A stretch of DNA of 64,000 nt from Corynebacterium minutissimum (GCF_016889765.1 NZ_CP069533.1:434001-498000); one strand, 5' to 3'. Positions 44,903 through 54,231 are shown, counted from the stretch's first letter. The notes: generated by a model from the sequence alone, not told the origin. Program-made: numbers and translations.

Positions 44903-46011
44903 GCGCTTAAGCCAATGCCGCTGGCGGTGAGCCAGTCACCGTAGAAGATGGCCACACCAGCCATGGCAGCCATGGCTGCCAAGAGCCAGAAGCGAACCAC
45001 CACTGCTGTCTCTGCCCAGCCGCCGTTTTCAAAGTGATGGTGGATTGGAGCCATGCGGAAAAAGCGCTTGCCGGTGGTGCGGAAGACAACAATCTGGATG
45101 ACCACAGACACCGTCTCAATAACGAAGAGAGCACCGATGACAATCATCAGCAGCTCCGTGCGGCTGGCCACGGAAATACCAGCAACGAGGCCGCCCAGAG
45201 CCAAGGATCCGGTATCGCCCATGAAGATCTTGGCCGGTGCAGCGTTCCACCACAGGAAGCCCAAGCAGCCGCCAAGGCCGGCAGCGGCGAGGACCGCAAG
45301 GTCAAGCGGATCACGGACCTGGTAGCAGCCGGCGGTGAACTCGGAAGCACAGGAATAGCGGAACTGCCAGAAGGTCATGAGCGAATAGGAGCCCATCACA
45401 ATGGCCGTCACACCCGCTGCAAGGCCGTCGAGGCCGTCAGTAAGATTCACCGCATTCGACCACGCCGCAATGAGGATGTACATGAAGACAAGGAACACGA
45501 TGGTGCCCACAACTGCTCCCCCAACCGCGAGGTCGAAGGTCTTCAGGTCGCGGGTAAAGGACAGCTTGGTGGATCCTGGGGTGAGCCCTTCTTCATTAGG
45601 GAAGCGCAACACCAAGAAACCGAAAAGCAGGGCCAGCGCGAGTTGGCTGACAAGCTTGGCGGTCTTATTAAGGCCCAGGTTGCGCTTCTTAAACAGCTTG
45701 ATGAAATCATCCGCAAAACCCACGGCACCCAGGCCCAAGGTAAGACCAAGGACGAGTACACCGGATGCGGTAAAGCCCACATGGCCGGTAAGCCTGCCGT
45801 AGAACCCCACAACGAGGTAAGCCACCAGGATGCCGGCCAGAATAGCGAGGCCGCCCATGGTAGGGGTTCCGCGTTTGCGCAGGTGCGATTTAGGTCCGTC
45901 CTCGCGGATTTCCTGCCCGCGGCCGGCGTCAGAGAAGTACCGGATAAGCAGCGGGGTGGTAAAGATCGCCACGAGGAAGCTGACCACACCAGCGATGATG
46001 ATCTGAGTCAC
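44899..46011 (-). CDS. mraY: Phospho-MurNAc-pentapeptide translocase MraY
   Basis: MraY transfers phospho-MurNAc-pentapeptide to undecaprenyl phosphate to make lipid I. The 370-residue protein has about ten helices and the catalytic blocks DDFIKLFKKRN, NAVNLTDGLDGLAAG and APIHHHFENGGW. The start is GTG 46011 with AAAGGA upstream. It lies 23 bases after murF and overlaps murD. Confidence 0.96.
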   Translation of the reverse strand: MTQIIIAGVVSFLVAIFTTPLLIRYFSDAGRGQEIREDGPKSHLRKRGTPTMGGLAILAGILVAYLVVGFYGRLTGHVGFTASGVLVLGLTLGLGAVGFADDFIKLFKKRNLGLNKTAKLVSQLALALLFGFLVLRFPNEEGLTPGSTKLSFTRDLKTFDLAVGGAVVGTIVFLVFMYILIAAWSNAVNLTDGLDGLAAGVTAIVMGSYSLMTFWQFRYSCASEFTAGCYQVRDPLDLAVLAAAGLGGCLGFLWWNAAPAKIFMGDTGSLALGGLVAGISVASRTELLMIVIGALFVIETVSVVIQIVVFRTTGKRFFRMAPIHHHFENGGWAETAVVVRFWLLAAMAAMAGVAIFYGDWLTASGIGLSA

Positions 46012-46034
46012 GTGCTTGAAGTCCTTTCTAGCGG

Positions 46035-47567
46035 CTAGCTGTGGTTCAGCTCTTCCGCGACCAACCAGAGCCGCTGGGCATTAGATGCCTTCACCAAGAC
46101 CACGTCCTTGACAGTGCGGTTGGCCCAGTCTTCGACCCCTCTCGGGGCCGCGCGCAGGATACCCTCGACCGCTTTCGCTGCCGCAGCGGCATCGGCGCAC
46201 ACCATTGTATTTATACCCTGCTCGGCCGCAGCCTCCGTCATCGCCCGGCAGTTCGCGCTTTCTCCCACTGCGATGAGGTGACCAACGTGGTATTTCGCCA
46301 GAACCTCACCTAGTTGGCGGTGCGCTGCCTCAGCGTCACTGCCGAGCTCGCCCATCTCACCCAATACGGCGATGGCACGGGCATCTGGGCGCGCGGCGGC
46401 CGTATAGGCCAGAGCAGCGATGGCAGCACGCATGGAATCTGGGTTGGCGTTATAGGAATCATCAATGATGGTGACACCATCCCGGCGGGTACGCACGTCC
46501 ATGCGGTGTTCCGAGGCGTTGCGATGCCCAGACAGCGCATTGGCCACTGTCTGCGCAGACAGCCCCAGCTCAATCGCCGCGGCCGCTGCCGCTAGCGCAT
46601 TGGAGACTTGGTGGGAGCCGAACACTTGGAGCTTGACGTCCACTGGTTGGGCGCCGGGGCTATGCAGGGTGAAGGAAGGGCGGGCGACGTCGTCAAGCAC
46701 AATGTCCGTGGCATAGTACTGCGCCGCCGGAGCACCACCACGGCGAGTCTCCGTGGAGTAGTACACCACCTTGGCGTTTGTGCGGGGTGCCATAGCGGCA
46801 ACGAAGGGGTCATCGGCATTGAGAACGGCGACGCCGCCCTCGGCTGCGGTGGGCAATGCCTCGATAAGCTCGCCTTTGGCTTTCGCGATGTTGTCTCGAG
46901 AGCCGAACTCTCCCAGATGGGCAGAGCCAACGTTGAGAACCACGCCGATGCGCGGGGCGGTGATGTCGGTGAGGTGGCGAATGTGGCCAATTCCGCGAGC
47001 CGACATCTCGGCGACAAGGTACTGGGTATGCTCATCACAGCGCAATGCCGTGTAGGGCAAACCGATCTCATTATTGAAGGAACCTGGTGGTGCCACGGTC
47101 TCCCCTACCGAGCGAAAAATCGTGGCGATAAGGTCCTTGGTCGAGGTCTTGCCGGCAGAACCTGTCACGCCCACAATGTTGAGCTCGTACTGCGTCAAAC
47201 GCTGGGTGACCGCCCGGGCCAAAGCGGACAGCGCGTGGACGACCGCCGCCGCGGAGCCGTCCTCATCGTTGGCATAGATATCCGCATTGGCCCCATCACC
47301 TTCGACGCGCCCACGAGGCTCCACAATGACGGCTGGAACGCCGACCGGGCGTGCTGCTAGGACAGCAACCGCGCCTTTCTCGATAGCAGTCGCGGCAAAG
47401 TCGTGTCCGTCGACGCGCGCACCCGGCAGCGCGACGAAAAGGCCACCCGGGGTAACTTTGCGGGAATCGAATTCGACGAAGCCGGTGACCTGGGCATCCG
47501 GATTCTCAACGTGATCGAGACGGCCGCCGGTGATCTGAGCGATCTCGCTGAGGCTTAAGGCGATCAT
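46035..47567 (-). CDS. murF: UDP-MurNAc-tripeptide-D-alanyl-D-alanine ligase
   Basis: MurF adds the D-Ala-D-Ala dipeptide, completing the pentapeptide precursor. The 510-residue protein has the ATP site GSAGKTSTKDLIATI, the DSYNANPDSMRAAI segment and the C-terminal AVLGEMGELG domain. ATG 47567 overlaps the murE stop by four bases, and GGAGGACGC is a strong ribosome-binding site inside murE. This overlap shows tight coupling of murE and murF. Confidence 0.96.
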   Translation of the reverse strand: MIALSLSEIAQITGGRLDHVENPDAQVTGFVEFDSRKVTPGGLFVALPGARVDGHDFAATAIEKGAVAVLAARPVGVPAVIVEPRGRVEGDGANADIYANDEDGSAAAVVHALSALARAVTQRLTQYELNIVGVTGSAGKTSTKDLIATIFRSVGETVAPPGSFNNEIGLPYTALRCDEHTQYLVAEMSARGIGHIRHLTDITAPRIGVVLNVGSAHLGEFGSRDNIAKAKGELIEALPTAAEGGVAVLNADDPFVAAMAPRTNAKVVYYSTETRRGGAPAAQYYATDIVLDDVARPSFTLHSPGAQPVDVKLQVFGSHQVSNALAAAAAAIELGLSAQTVANALSGHRNASEHRMDVRTRRDGVTIIDDSYNANPDSMRAAIAALAYTAAARPDARAIAVLGEMGELGSDAEAAHRQLGEVLAKYHVGHLIAVGESANCRAMTEAAAEQGINTMVCADAAAAAKAVEGILRAAPRGVEDWANRTVKDVVLVKASNAQRLWLVAEELNHS

Positions 47568-49132
47568 GCGTCCTCCTTGGACTGAGAATCATCGTCGCTG
47601 TCACGGTACCCCGCTAAGTCCTGATTCGCGCTGTGACGAAGAACTTCGTCGAGGGCTCGCGACAATTCTTCGCGGTCGTCGAAGTGGTGCATCGTCTTAC
47701 CAATGAGCTGGCCCACTTCGTGGCCTTTGCCTACGACGATGACGGCGTCACCGGGCCGTGCCCACGCAACGACTTCGTCGATAGCTGCGGCGCGGGAGTC
47801 TGCTTCGCGAATATCGCCATCGGGGTTCGCTTCACGGGCGCCTTTAATGACGGCCGCGCGGATAGTGGCGGGGTCTTCGGTGCGAGGGTTGTCGTCGGTT
47901 ACAACGGTTAGGTCGGCACGTTTCGCGGCCGCGGCTCCCATCAGCGGGCGCTTGGAAGAATCGCGGTCACCGCCAGCACCGACGACGATGCCTATACGGC
48001 CAGGCGTTCCCTCCAGCTGTCCGCGCAGGGTATCGAGTACCGCGGCGATGGCGGCTGGTTTGTGTGCATAGTCCACGACTGCTACGAAGTCCTGGCCGCG
48101 GTCAATGCGTTCCATGCGTCCAGGCACGGCGACTTTTTCCACGCCATCGAGGAAGGTCTGCGGGTCGAGTCCAATGGCTGCGGCCATGCCCGTCGCCAGG
48201 GCGGCATTAGCGATATTAAATTCACCTGGCATAGGAAGACGGAAGTCATAGGTCGTACCGCTGGCGGCAATCGTCATTTCCACCTGCTGGGCACCAGTGG
48301 CCTCGGTGCTGAGTTGGCGTGCCGTGATATCAGCCTCGCCCTGTGTTGCAACGCGTGTAAGCGGTAGTGCTGCCGCACGTTTCGCCATGCGCTTGCCCCA
48401 GTCATCATCGACGCAGATGACGGCGCGTTCGGCGGCCTGGGGGCCGTCGAAAAGCGCGGCTTTGGCTTCGAAGTAGTCTTCCATCGTGGGATGGAAATCC
48501 AAGTGGTCCTGGCTCAGATTGCTAAAGCCACCGACGTCGAAGCGCGTGCCCCGAACACGCCCCAGCTCCAAGGCATGGGAAGAGACCTCCATGACCACGT
48601 GGGTCACGCCCTCAGACAGCATGCGGGCGAACAGCTCTTGAAGGGTCGGGGCCTCTGGGGTGGTCAAGGACGTCGGCACCGGCTCGCGATTGATGCGGGT
48701 ACCAGTCGTTCCGATGAGGCCCACCGAATAGCCAGCGTGAAGGAGACCGGCCTCGAGGAGGTAACTCGTCGTGGTCTTACCCGACGTGCCCGTTACGCCG
48801 AGAACGGTGAGCTTTTCGGTGGGGTGTCCATAAATCTCCGCGGCTACGAGACCGAGGATGGCGCGAATATCCTCCACCACGAGGATGGGACGAGACTCCC
48901 CTACCTCTAAAAGAAGGGCCTGTCCGTCCTCATCAGTGAGAATGGCTGCCGCCGGGGTATCCGCGGCATAACGCGCACCATGCACGCGAGTACCAGGCAG
49001 CGCCGCGAAGAGCCCGCCCGGTGCCAGCGTGGCGGAGTTAAGGCCGCACGAGTCAACGGTGACCGAGGCGTCCCCGATCACGCGGCCGCCGGCAATGTCC
49101 GCTAGGTGCTCGAGGCTGATACTGCTTGTCAC
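47564..49132 (-). CDS. murE: UDP-MurNAc-dipeptide-meso-DAP ligase
   Basis: MurE adds the third peptide residue. The 522-residue protein has GTSGKTTTSYLLEAG for ATP and the motif DNPR (in TDDNPRTEDP), which marks enzymes that use meso-diaminopimelate rather than lysine, consistent with the corynebacterial A1-gamma cell wall. It starts at GTG 49132 with GGAGAC five bases before. 54 bases separate it from the ftsI stop. Confidence 0.96.
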   Translation of the reverse strand: MTSSISLEHLADIAGGRVIGDASVTVDSCGLNSATLAPGGLFAALPGTRVHGARYAADTPAAAILTDEDGQALLLEVGESRPILVVEDIRAILGLVAAEIYGHPTEKLTVLGVTGTSGKTTTSYLLEAGLLHAGYSVGLIGTTGTRINREPVPTSLTTPEAPTLQELFARMLSEGVTHVVMEVSSHALELGRVRGTRFDVGGFSNLSQDHLDFHPTMEDYFEAKAALFDGPQAAERAVICVDDDWGKRMAKRAAALPLTRVATQGEADITARQLSTEATGAQQVEMTIAASGTTYDFRLPMPGEFNIANAALATGMAAAIGLDPQTFLDGVEKVAVPGRMERIDRGQDFVAVVDYAHKPAAIAAVLDTLRGQLEGTPGRIGIVVGAGGDRDSSKRPLMGAAAAKRADLTVVTDDNPRTEDPATIRAAVIKGAREANPDGDIREADSRAAAIDEVVAWARPGDAVIVVGKGHEVGQLIGKTMHHFDDREELSRALDEVLRHSANQDLAGYRDSDDDSQSKEDA

Positions 49133-49186
49133 TGTGTCTCCTCTGTGTTGTTCTTCTTTTTCTATCGTTTACTGACTCAATAAGGT

Positions 49187-51232
49187 CTACTCGGCACGCA
49201 ATGTCAGCGGCGGGGCCGGTGGTGACGGTGGAATGTTGTCGCGGTTGAGCAGCCATGCGGCGATGTCGCTGAAGACTGGTGCAGCCGACTGGCCGCCAGA
49301 ACCATCGTCGTTCACGCCGGACTCTGGCTCGTCAAGCATGACGGCGACGACGAAACGGGGGTCGTCGGCAGGCGCGATGCCCGCAAACGTGATCCAGTAC
49401 TTGGAATTGGAGTAGGCACCGGTCTCTTCATCTACCTTCTGTGCCGTACCTGTTTTACCGGACAGCTGGTATCCCTCAATCTTTGCGTTACCGGCGGTGC
49501 CGTTATTGATGCCCTGCTCATCGGATTGGAAAACAGCGCGGAACATATCCACCACGGTGCGTGCCGTTTCGGGGCTCACCACTTGTGTCTTTTCTGGCTC
49601 CTCAAGCTCTTCCTTAGTTCCATCTGGCCCGGTGATGGAATCAATAATGCGCGGTTCAATGCGCTCACCGTCATTGGCCAGGGTCTGGTAAATCGAAGCG
49701 AGCTGCAGCGAAGTCCACGCTTGTCCCTGGCCGATGGGCAAGTTGGCAAAAGTACCGCCGGACCACTGCGACAGCGCAGGAACGAGGCCAGGTGACTCGT
49801 TGGGCAGCTCAATGCCCGAGGTTTGGCCGAGACCAAACTTCTTGAGATAGTCGGCGTATTTTTCCTGTCCCAGGCGCTCGGCCAACATGAGAGTGCCCAC
49901 ATTCGACGACTTACCAAAGACACCCGTGGTCGTATACGGCTCGACGCCGTGTGGCCACGCATCGCTCACGGTCACGCCGGCCATATCAATAGAACCTGGC
50001 ACTTGGTGGACCTCATCAGGATCGGTCAAACCTTCTTCAATCGTTGCCGCTGCGGTAATAATCTTGGCTACCGACCCCGGCTCGAAAGGATGGGAAATAC
50101 TGAGGTTATCGAAGGTTTTATCCTTGTCCAGCTGCTTCTCAATGTCCTTGTTCGGATCGATAGTGTCCGTGTTCGCCATAGCGAGGACTTGTCCGGTGGC
50201 GGCATCAAGAACCACTGCTTCAGCACTCTTAGCCTTGGAATTTGCCTTCGCCTTCTCCAGCTTCTGCTGGACGTAGGTCTGCAGGTCAAGGTCCAGGGTC
50301 AAGGTAACGTTCTTGCCGTCGGTAGTCGGCACCTGGTCGCGGAGGGTGCCCGGGATAACCTGACCACTGGCGGAGACATCCTCGGTGGAGCTACCGTCAA
50401 TACCAGTCAATGTCGTGTCTCCCGATGCTTCAAAGCCGAACTGGCCCTGCCCATCCATGGACACCTTGCCGATAACGTTTTCCGCGATCGATCCGTTGGG
50501 GTACTGGCGAATCTGCTGTTCATCGGCAGCAAGACCGTGGAACCGCTCCGAAATTTCCACTGCGACATCTGGGTCCACGTTACGAACGAGCACCTCGTAC
50601 TGCGTATCAGCGCGGAGCTTGTCCATAATCTGGTCGGAGTCCACATCTCCAGCATCGATACCCGCGTCCTTGAGCATCGACGGGATACCCTCCGCCATCT
50701 CGGTGAGGCGGTCTTTGACTTTGTTATCGAGGAAAGACTCCTGGGCATCGGGTGCAAGGCCGGCGTACTCAGCGGTGTTGACGGCCTCGAGCTTTTCTTG
50801 CTGGCGCAATTCATCGCGCAGACGCGTTGGCGATACTGTCAGCGAACGCGCGCGCATGGTGTAAGCGAGGCGCTGTCCATCGCGGTCAAGAATCTCACCA
50901 CGGCCAGCGGTGTCGATATAGACGCGGGTTCGCTGAGCGGCCGCCTTCGCTGCGAGGTCTGGCCCCCACACGATTTGTACCCAGGCAAGACGCCCCATCC
51001 ACGCCAACATGACGACAAGCAGCAGTGAAGCGACAACATGCACACGGCGGCGCATCGTCTTCTGCTGGCTGACAGCCGGTTTTCCAGTCCGCGGATGCTT
51101 GTCTCGCGTCGCGGGGATAACCCTATCGGCCTCATATCGCTGCCGGGGCTGGTGCGCTGTGCCACGTGGTTGGGAAGCACGGGCCGTGGAAGGGCGCCTC
51201 GGGCGCCGACCACCGTTGTGTGGTGGAGTCAC
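49187..51232 (-). CDS. ftsI: Septal transpeptidase FtsI (PBP3)
   Basis: Class B penicillin-binding protein that crosslinks septal peptidoglycan. The 681-residue chain has a ~60-residue cytoplasmic N-terminus rich in Arg and Pro, one transmembrane helix (about 62-82, VHVVASLLLVVMLAWMGRL), a dimerisation/pedestal domain with a long acidic insertion, and the transpeptidase with SxxK in EPGSVAKI, SxN in KSSNVGT and KTG in SGKTGTAQK. The start is GTG 51232, preceded by AGAAAGG. Gap to ftsL is about 130 bases. The active-site motifs are intact. Confidence 0.96.
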   Translation of the reverse strand: MTPPHNGGRRPRRPSTARASQPRGTAHQPRQRYEADRVIPATRDKHPRTGKPAVSQQKTMRRRVHVVASLLLVVMLAWMGRLAWVQIVWGPDLAAKAAAQRTRVYIDTAGRGEILDRDGQRLAYTMRARSLTVSPTRLRDELRQQEKLEAVNTAEYAGLAPDAQESFLDNKVKDRLTEMAEGIPSMLKDAGIDAGDVDSDQIMDKLRADTQYEVLVRNVDPDVAVEISERFHGLAADEQQIRQYPNGSIAENVIGKVSMDGQGQFGFEASGDTTLTGIDGSSTEDVSASGQVIPGTLRDQVPTTDGKNVTLTLDLDLQTYVQQKLEKAKANSKAKSAEAVVLDAATGQVLAMANTDTIDPNKDIEKQLDKDKTFDNLSISHPFEPGSVAKIITAAATIEEGLTDPDEVHQVPGSIDMAGVTVSDAWPHGVEPYTTTGVFGKSSNVGTLMLAERLGQEKYADYLKKFGLGQTSGIELPNESPGLVPALSQWSGGTFANLPIGQGQAWTSLQLASIYQTLANDGERIEPRIIDSITGPDGTKEELEEPEKTQVVSPETARTVVDMFRAVFQSDEQGINNGTAGNAKIEGYQLSGKTGTAQKVDEETGAYSNSKYWITFAGIAPADDPRFVVAVMLDEPESGVNDDGSGGQSAAPVFSDIAAWLLNRDNIPPSPPAPPLTLRAE

Positions 51233-51359
51233 ACGTCACCTTTCTTTCTGCAGCAGATGGGCCTGGTTTGCCGCCGCGAGCGGCGGGCCTACTTACCCCC
51301 GAATTGTGCCCTATGATCACCGCGTGCCCGCGCAGGCACGCGCGGGCAGGGGTCGGAAT

Positions 51360-52190
51360 CTAACCGCGAGCTGCGTAGGGCGCCTGTGCCGGAATATCCG
51401 GAAGCTCCACGCCGCCTTCAGCCGGAGCAGATTCCTCCCCGTGGTCCTCATGCTCCGCAGACGCATCGCGCTCTGCATTGTCTCGGTGTGGCTGGCCAGT
51501 GTGGAGGTTCGGACGGACATTAAGGTTGTCAGACATATTGGCCGTTGCGTTGGGATCACTCGACGCTCGGCCCGGGCGAACTGGCTCGCCGTTGACGTCC
51601 ACGACGGATTCCATCTCAGGAGTCGCTTCACGCTTCTCTTCAGGTTTTCCCTCGCCATTTACTTCAACGATGCCCGGCTGTACTGGGATTCCCAAGTTGG
51701 CTTCGTGCGCACGGCGGGCAACATCCGAGGCTGAACGAACATTCTCCAAATCCCGGTTGAGGGTCTCCAGCTGATTATCAAGCGTTGATTCATGTGCCGT
51801 GAGCTGTTGAATCTTGAATGTTTGCGAGGTCGACAGACCCGATAGCCACATCGCTCCTATCACACCAGTGATAAGCAACGTGATGGCGATGACTGACAGC
51901 CGTGCAAAGCGTCCATTGTTCTTGGGCTTCTGAACAACGCGGCGCCCGCGGTTGCTTACAACCTGCTTCGAGCCGAGACGGCCTCCACGCAGCCCCTCTC
52001 TCTTGCGGCGAGTAGGTACGGTGCCGCGGTGCGGGGAACGGCTGGGCAGCGGAGTCGTGCGGCGGCTGCGCTCAAGCAGCGCAGTTGACTGACCAGCGTA
52101 GTCGGATCCAGTGGTGAAATCGCGGCTTGCTCCCATGGTAGGGGTCCTCTCGTGGTGGCGGGAAAGGGCTGTGCGGTCTCGAAGCGTCAT
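51360..52190 (-). CDS. ftsL: FtsL-like divisome protein
   Basis: The 276-residue protein has a basic cytoplasmic N-terminus (~95 residues), one transmembrane helix (about 98-117, LSVIAITLLITGVIGAMWLSG) and a leucine-zipper-like coiled coil (QQLTAHESTLDNQLETLNRDLENV, about 125-150) typical of FtsL. An unusually long outside C-tail (to residue 276) is Glu/Pro-rich. ATG 52190 overlaps the rsmH stop by four bases and has GGGAGG upstream. FtsL couples the FtsQ-FtsB complex to FtsI/FtsW. Sequence identity to other FtsL is low by nature, so this call rests on position and topology. Confidence 0.8.
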   Translation of the reverse strand: MTLRDRTALSRHHERTPTMGASRDFTTGSDYAGQSTALLERSRRTTPLPSRSPHRGTVPTRRKREGLRGGRLGSKQVVSNRGRRVVQKPKNNGRFARLSVIAITLLITGVIGAMWLSGLSTSQTFKIQQLTAHESTLDNQLETLNRDLENVRSASDVARRAHEANLGIPVQPGIVEVNGEGKPEEKREATPEMESVVDVNGEPVRPGRASSDPNATANMSDNLNVRPNLHTGQPHRDNAERDASAEHEDHGEESAPAEGGVELPDIPAQAPYAARG

Positions 52191-53230
52191 GATGTTCCTC
52201 CCGGGTCATGGAACGATGGGGTTCCATCCACTCGTTCCAAGGCGCGAACGCGTACTGACGCGGCCCGCGAGTTTTCAGCAATCTCTTCCTCGCTAGCCTT
52301 TTCCGCACCACGCGTCACAATGGAATAGTGGGCGGCAGTTCCAGGAAGATCCATCGGCAAACCTGCCGGAGTGGTGGAAGTGCTGAGCTCTTTGAAGGCC
52401 TGCTTCACAATGCGGTCCTCGAGGGACTGGTAGCTCATGAACACCGCACGCCCGCCGACGGAAAGCGCATCCGTAATGACGGGAATAACCTGCTCGATGG
52501 CCTCAAGTTCCCGGTTAACCTCCACGCGCAGCGCCTGAAAAGTACGTTTTGCCGGGTGGCCGCCGGTGCGGCGAGTGGCTGCCGGAATAACGTCATACAG
52601 TAACTCGACGAGACGGGCAGACGTGGTAAACGGTTCCTTATCCCGTTCTTTGAGCACTGCGGAGGCAATCTTGCCAGCAAAGCGCTCATCGCCATAAGTT
52701 TTCAGCACGCGAGCGAGGTCCCCGTGGCTGTAGGTATTGAGTACATCTGCAGCCGTTATCCCCTGGCTCGGGTCCATGCGCATATCCAGCGGCGCATCCG
52801 TTTTGTACGCAAAGCCACGGTCAACCTGGTCGAGCTGCATGGAGGACACGCCAAGATCAAACAGCGCCCCGGCAATGCCATGTTCCCGGGCGATGGCAAA
52901 GATTTCACCCTCACCGTTTGCAATGGCGCCACCAACCTCATCGAAACGGGCATTAACTCCAACGAAGCGCTCTGGGAAGGCAGAGAGACGCTGCGAAGCA
53001 TTACTTAATGATTGCCCATCCCTATCCACGCCAATGATGCGCACGGAAGGGAACTTTTGGAGGAAGTACTCGCTGTGACCACCCGCCCCCAGAGTGCCAT
53101 CCACGATGACGGCATTCTCTCCTGCGGCCTCAACTGCGGGTGCCAGCAACTGCGCCATGCGCTCACGCATGACGGGTACGTGACCGTGATTATCGTTCAC
53201 GTCGTAGGTGATGGTCTCATCCTGTGCCAC
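52187..53230 (-). CDS. rsmH: 16S rRNA (cytosine-1402-N4)-methyltransferase RsmH
   Basis: RsmH (MraW) methylates C1402 of 16S rRNA from S-adenosylmethionine. The 347-residue protein starts in the family motif NHGHVPVM, with the SAM-binding DGTLGAGGHS and DRDGQSLSNA, GALFDLGVSSMQLD and FTTSARLVE blocks, and the KRTFQALRVEVN helix. The GTG at 53230 is the choice nearest the family N-terminus; the frame extends to a GTG at 53377, which would add 49 residues absent from homologues. It overlaps ftsL downstream. A long hairpin lies in the mraZ-rsmH gap. Confidence 0.9.
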   Translation of the reverse strand: MAQDETITYDVNDNHGHVPVMRERMAQLLAPAVEAAGENAVIVDGTLGAGGHSEYFLQKFPSVRIIGVDRDGQSLSNASQRLSAFPERFVGVNARFDEVGGAIANGEGEIFAIAREHGIAGALFDLGVSSMQLDQVDRGFAYKTDAPLDMRMDPSQGITAADVLNTYSHGDLARVLKTYGDERFAGKIASAVLKERDKEPFTTSARLVELLYDVIPAATRRTGGHPAKRTFQALRVEVNRELEAIEQVIPVITDALSVGGRAVFMSYQSLEDRIVKQAFKELSTSTTPAGLPMDLPGTAAHYSIVTRGAEKASEEEIAENSRAASVRVRALERVDGTPSFHDPGGTS

Positions 53231-53309
53231 AGCCCGCTGTCCCCCTTCCTCAAGGCGCCTGAGTTCGCTGTCTGGTTTGTTCGATAAAGATTGAGTGCGT
53301 ATAGGGCCC

Positions 53310-53366
53310 TGTCCGAGGAAGGCTTCTGATGTCGGGGAAGTACACCAGATCATCTTCCTCGGGCAG
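53310..53366 (-). other. Long hairpin between mraZ and rsmH
   Basis: Arms 53310-53322 (ctgtccgaggaag on the plus strand) and 53354-53366 are complementary at 12 of 13 positions, around a 31-base loop that contains GATCTGGTG. In the mraZ-rsmH transcript this forms a strong stem. It is not followed by a U-run. It might slow polymerase, be an RNase III target or expose the rsmH ribosome-binding site. Confidence 0.5.
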
Positions 53367-53398
53367 AGTCCGTACACGCACTCTCGTTGTCCCGGCCC

Positions 53399-53833
53399 TT
53401 ACAAGAGGCCGGCAAGCACGTCGTCGGCATCTGCTGCCGAATAAGCGTCTTCAGTTTGCGCCTGGTACTCAGCCCACGCAGCTGCGTCCCAGATTTCGAG
53501 GAAATCAACTGAGCCAACAACTACGCATTCCTTGGTGAGGTTTGCGTATTCGCGATGACCCGCGGACAACGTGATACGCCCATGCCCGTCAGGACGTTGC
53601 TCGTCCGCACTCGCAGCCAAGTTACGGATAAACGCACGCGCGTCCGGGTTGGTACGTGACACAGCCGCCGCTTTCCTAGCTCGTGCCGCGAACTCCTCCC
53701 GCGGATACACCGCGAGCGAATGATCCTGCCCCTTGGTGACCATGAGGCCACCGGCCAGTTCTTCACGAAACTTCGCCGGAAGCGTGAGCCGCCCTTTGTC
53801 GTCGAGCTTGGGAGTGTAGGTACCGAGAAACAT
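53399..53833 (-). CDS. mraZ: Transcriptional regulator MraZ
   Basis: MraZ is the AbrB-fold dcw cluster regulator; it binds repeated TGGG boxes upstream of its own gene. The 144-residue protein has two AbrB-like halves: MFLGTYTPKLDDKGRLTLPAKFRE and, with a matching second copy later, DGHGRITLSAGHREYANL. First gene of the dcw cluster; ATG 53833 follows the MraZ-box promoter region. The gene leads 169 bases to the rsmH start. Repressor versus activator effect in this species is unknown. Confidence 0.95.
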   Translation of the reverse strand: MFLGTYTPKLDDKGRLTLPAKFREELAGGLMVTKGQDHSLAVYPREEFAARARKAAAVSRTNPDARAFIRNLAASADEQRPDGHGRITLSAGHREYANLTKECVVVGSVDFLEIWDAAAWAEYQAQTEDAYSAADADDVLAGLL

Positions 53834-53907
53834 CCCGGGTCCACCTTCCTGTCACTCGAAAACTCCGGATTCCTCTCGCGACAGGAGATCAACTCTCCTC
53901 CGCTACG

Positions 53908-53932
53908 CCCCACTCTACCCCACTTTCCCCCA
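53908..53932 (-). promoter_or_regulatory. MraZ boxes, proximal triple
   Basis: Three TGGGG boxes on the minus strand, at 53908-53912, 53918-53922 and 53928-53932, each separated by five bases (10-bp period), 75-100 bases upstream of the mraZ ATG. This matches the known MraZ target of repeated TGGGN separated by five bases. A TATAGT -10 (53972-53977 on the minus strand) lies upstream, so the boxes fall just past the likely start of transcription, an arrangement suited to repression. Confidence 0.8.
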
Positions 53933-53971
53933 CCTTCCACACCTTGAAGGCAAAGTACACGCGCGTGTCTC

Positions 53972-53977
53972 ACTATA
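53972..53977 (-). promoter_or_regulatory. Predicted -10 box of the mraZ transcript
   Basis: TATAGT on the minus strand with no clear -35, about 140 bases upstream of the mraZ ATG, with an AT-rich upstream region. Confidence 0.4.
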
Positions 53978-54004
53978 ATCGCAGATAAATAGCCTGTTTT
54001 TCGG

Positions 54005-54053
54005 TGGGGGAAATTCCCCAAAACCCTCTTGACACGTCCCCCAGATAACCCCA
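54005..54053. promoter_or_regulatory. MraZ-box-like sites, middle cluster
   Basis: Two minus-strand TGGGG boxes at 54039-54043 and 54049-54053 again have the 10-bp period. A plus-strand TGGGG (54005-54009) and a minus-strand one (54016-54020) face each other in a near-palindrome GGGGAA-A-TTCCCC (54007-54019). They are 175-220 bases upstream of mraZ. Binding is inferred. Confidence 0.55.
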
Positions 54054-54196
54054 CCTAACACTTTAGAATCACATGTAACTTAAGTAGCTTTACCCACTCT
54101 TCCCCCTACAGCTCTCTCCTTTCCTGCAGAATCACCCACAAGTTAACCCCCAAGCACCCGCCAAACACGCGCTTCAGCACCCCCAGTATCACCCTG

Positions 54197-54231
54197 GTGG
54201 GGCAAAGTGGGGAATGTGGGGCAAAGTGGGG
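54197..54231 (+). promoter_or_regulatory. MraZ-box-like sites, distal quadruple on the opposite strand
   Basis: Four TGGGG boxes on the plus strand at 54198-54202, 54208-54212, 54217-54221 and 54227-54231 (periods 10, 9, 10). They form two copies of a 16-base unit GTGGGGCAAAGTGGGG (54197-54212 and 54216-54231), about 365-400 bases upstream of mraZ. The rest of the interval 53834-54328 holds more scattered CCCCA motifs (for example 54148-54152 and 54181-54185) and no gene. Confidence 0.6.

Noticed and set aside
53944..53979. TTGAAG and TATAAT on the plus strand opposite the mraZ promoter
   Set aside because: The spacing is 24 bases, too long for a normal promoter, and no plus-strand gene follows.
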